Shown: positions 6,947 to 8,218 of the stretch, one piece after another
How positions within the stretch are numbered: the first letter of the stretch is position 1
Layout of the letters: the number at the start of each line of letters is the position of its first letter
Assembly (NCBI GenBank): GCA_938021455.1
Contig: CALIGP010000321.1
Span: 1-8,218 of the forward strand
Direction: 5' to 3'
Length of the DNA: 8,218 nt
Source: an uncultured Lewinella sp.
GTDB taxonomy: Bacteria; Bacteroidota; Bacteroidia; Chitinophagales; Saprospiraceae
Made by a program: the position numbers and the translations under genes
The notes under the pieces: model-generated
Told to the model about the DNA's origin: nothing
The model's input: only the letters and a program-made list of their open reading frames with translations
Database searches by the model: none

Positions 6947-6978
6947 CAGCCTACCAGACTACCGAACTACAAGACTAT
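6947..6978. repeat. Degenerate octamer tandem repeat next to the start codon
   Basis: Four consecutive 8-base units: CAGCCTAC, CAGACTAC, CGAACTAC, AAGACTAT. The C-T-A core recurs at a fixed 8-base period, ending 5 bases before the ATG at 6984. It would form the untranslated leader next to the ribosome site, which has no Shine-Dalgarno sequence. Confidence 0.6.
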
Positions 6979-6983
6979 CCCCC

Positions 6984-8060
6984 ATGCCCTTCCACTTCGC
7001 CATCCTAGGCCTCGGCAACATTGCCCGTAAGTTCGCCGAAGACATCGCTTTGATTCCTGAGGCTACTCTCGTCGCCGTAGGCTCTCGCTCCCTGGAGCGG
7101 GCGCAAGCCTTTGCCGCCGACTTTGGCGCGGAGCACGCTGCTGGCAGCTACGAGGCGACCTTTGACGGGCCGCGCGTTGACGCCGTCTACATCGCCAGCC
7201 CCCACATCACCCATAAAGAATTGACACTCCTCTGCCTGGAGCGCGGCATCCCCGTCATCTGCGAGAAACCCATGGGGCTGAACCTGGCCGAGGTAGAGGC
7301 GATGGTCACCATCGCCCGCGAGCAAAAAGTTTACCTGATGGAAGCGCTCTGGACCCGTTTTCTCCCCTCCACACTGAAGCTGAAGGAGATGATCGATGCT
7401 GGCATCATCGGTGACATCCAGAGCATCCGCTCCGACTTCGGCTTCCGGGCCAATGACCTCCACCTTGCCCTGCAACATCCCCCTTTGGGGGCTGGCGCGG
7501 AGCGCCGGGCGGGGGCCATTGCACCCGCGTCCGCGCCTAAAAGAAATCGCATCCTTGATCCTAATCTCGGCGGTGGCGCTCTGCTTGACATTGGCATCTA
7601 TCCCCAATTCCTTTCCCAATTTTTGCTCGGTGAGCCGGAAGAAATCCACGCCACCGCCCGCCTTTCTCCCCGGGGCGTCGACCTCGACACCCAGGTAACC
7701 TGCCGCCACGCCGGCGGCAAACTCTCCCACAACTACAGCACCGTCTTGGGCCGAACCAAAACCGAAGCGCTCATCATCGGCTCCGAAGCCAGCCTCCATT
7801 GGCACCCGCGCTGGCATGAGCCCAGCAGTTTCAGTCTGCTGCGTGGCAAAAACGACCCGCCAGAAAACTTCTATTTCGACTACGAAGGCGCCAACGGCTA
7901 CCGCTATGAAGCCGAAGCCGTGATGGCCGACGTACAGGCCGGCCGCACCGAAAACGAACACTGGTCATTGGACGATTCCCTGGCGCTGCACCGAACGTTG
8001 ACGGCGGTGCGGGAACAGATTGGGGTGCGCTATCCAAGGGAATCGCTTCGCGATTCTTAG
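6984..8060 (+). CDS. Gfo/Idh/MocA oxidoreductase, dihydrodiol / D-xylose dehydrogenase-like
   Basis: A 358-residue NAD(P)-dependent dehydrogenase, probably cytosolic, oxidising a sugar, polyol or diol. The N-terminal Rossmann fold has GLGNIA (9-14) and GSRSLERA (33-40). Next come ASPHITH (71-77), the EKP motif (94-96, Lys95), LMEALWTRFLP (118-128) and GGGALLDIGIYP (196-207), with Asp202 and Tyr206. Order and wording match trans-1,2-dihydrobenzene-1,2-diol dehydrogenase (DHDH), in which the EKP lysine and this tyrosine are catalytic; the C-terminal IGVRYPRE also matches. The family is usually near 330 residues. The excess lies between DFGFRA and RILDPNLGGG (about residues 157-187), where roughly 26 extra residues are encoded by a palindromic GC-rich block. 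The reading frame is kept, so the enzyme may be functional with a longer loop. The substrate is not determinable here. Confidence 0.9.
   Translation: MPFHFAILGLGNIARKFAEDIALIPEATLVAVGSRSLERAQAFAADFGAEHAAGSYEATFDGPRVDAVYIASPHITHKELTLLCLERGIPVICEKPMGLNLAEVEAMVTIAREQKVYLMEALWTRFLPSTLKLKEMIDAGIIGDIQSIRSDFGFRANDLHLALQHPPLGAGAERRAGAIAPASAPKRNRILDPNLGGGALLDIGIYPQFLSQFLLGEPEEIHATARLSPRGVDLDTQVTCRHAGGKLSHNYSTVLGRTKTEALIIGSEASLHWHPRWHEPSSFSLLRGKNDPPENFYFDYEGANGYRYEAEAVMADVQAGRTENEHWSLDDSLALHRTLTAVREQIGVRYPRESLRDS
7479..7537 (+). repeat. In-frame palindromic GC-rich element inside the oxidoreductase gene
   Basis: The block holds CCCCC-TTT-GGGGG (7479-7491), GGCGC-GGA-GCGCC (7494-7506), GCGGG...CCCGC (7509-7513 with 7524-7528), and a perfect 8-bp outer pair GGCGCGGA (7494-7501) with TCCGCGCC (7530-7537). 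Translated it gives a low-complexity Ala/Gly/Pro/Arg run (PPLGAGAERRAGA, then PASAP) unlike anything in the enzyme family at this place. Both ends match the intergenic fragment at 3247-3287, and the middle shares words with 6879-6902. I read it as a dispersed repeat inserted without breaking the frame. The exact insertion borders are uncertain and may extend to about 7461-7541. Confidence 0.6.
8040..8056 (+). repeat. Perfect 7-bp hairpin at the 3' end of the oxidoreductase gene
   Basis: GAATCGC-TTC-GCGATTC ends 1 base before the TAG stop and encodes the final residues after RYPRE. Its CGCTTCGCG core also occurs in the dctP-dctQ repeat (5166-5174). It may be a small repeat that reshaped the C-terminus. 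Confidence 0.45.
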
Positions 8061-8082
8061 ACGTTGCGCTTTTAGAACATGA

Positions 8083-8110
8083 GTCATCCCTAATTTTTGG
8101 GTGAGATGAC
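8083..8110. repeat. Inverted repeat between the gene end and the terminator
   Basis: GTCATC (8083-8088) pairs with GATGAC (8105-8110), with CC/GG able to extend it inside across a 3-base bulge. The loop contains TAATTTTT. Too weak to act as a terminator; function unknown. Confidence 0.3.
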
Positions 8111-8139
8111 CATGTATCCTGGCAAAGAATAGGGTTTTT

Positions 8140-8201
8140 AGCGATCAGCGGACAGCATTCAGGCAAAACAGCTCTGAATGCTGTCCGCTGATCGCTTTTT
8201 T
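8140..8201 (+). terminator. Strong intrinsic terminator with a 23-bp perfect stem
   Basis: The left arm 8140-8162 (starting AGCGATCAGCGG) is exactly complementary to 8174-8196 (ending CCGCTGATCGCT), with an 11-base loop, followed by a run of T at 8196-8201. On the minus strand the stem would be followed by A, so it works in the plus direction only. It lies 80 bases after the oxidoreductase stop. It should end that transcript. The remaining bases to 8218 contain an ATG at 8202 with too little sequence to judge. Confidence 0.88.
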
Positions 8202-8218
8202 ATGCCAACCAAACTGGG

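Noticed and set aside
7005..7961. 318-codon open frame on the minus strand opposite the oxidoreductase
   Set aside because: It is antisense to a gene with clear family motifs, its translation shows no recognisable domain, and long antisense frames are common opposite GC-rich genes.

Overview
The window looks like chromosomal DNA from a Bacteroidota bacterium, most likely a marine or aquatic member of the Saprospiria (Lewinella-like). The evidence is a very large secreted protein with a SprB-like unit and PKD-like modules, a promoter matching the Bacteroidota form (TTTG, 21 bases, then TAnnTTTG), the lack of clear Shine-Dalgarno sites before the genes, and moderate to high GC with many GC-rich intergenic palindromes. 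The genus is inferred from style and not proven.

Layout. (1) Bases 1-2864, minus strand: the N-terminal 954 codons of a giant secreted adhesin-like protein, open to the window edge. (2) 2865-3385: a gene-free stretch with a good promoter, a structured leader for the adhesin gene, and a fragment of a GC-rich repeat. (3) 3386-6302, minus strand: a complete TRAP transporter operon in the order dctP (lipoprotein substrate-binding protein), dctQ (small permease), dctM (large permease). dctQ and dctM overlap by 14 bases. A long palindromic element sits between dctP and dctQ. (4) 6303-6551: a divergent intergenic region with a 13-base palindrome that may be an operator. (5) 6552-6770, plus strand: a small two-helix membrane protein. 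(6) 6771-6983: an intergenic stretch with two different 8-base tandem repeats and GC-rich hairpins. (7) 6984-8060, plus strand: a Gfo/Idh/MocA-family oxidoreductase close to dihydrodiol/D-xylose dehydrogenases, carrying an apparent in-frame palindromic insertion. (8) 8061-8218: the gene's 3' flank, ending in a very strong 23-bp-stem terminator.

How the genes work together. The TRAP operon should import an organic (probably carboxylate or sugar-acid) solute using an ion gradient. DctP captures it in the periplasm and DctQM moves it across the inner membrane. The oxidoreductase might act on sugar-type substrates, but it is on the opposite strand and nothing in the window ties it to the transporter. 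The adhesin is a separate surface or secreted function.

The most notable feature is a family of palindromic GC-rich repeats scattered between genes, of which one copy appears to have been absorbed in frame into a conserved enzyme. I saw no tRNA, rRNA, CRISPR array, transposase or phage gene.
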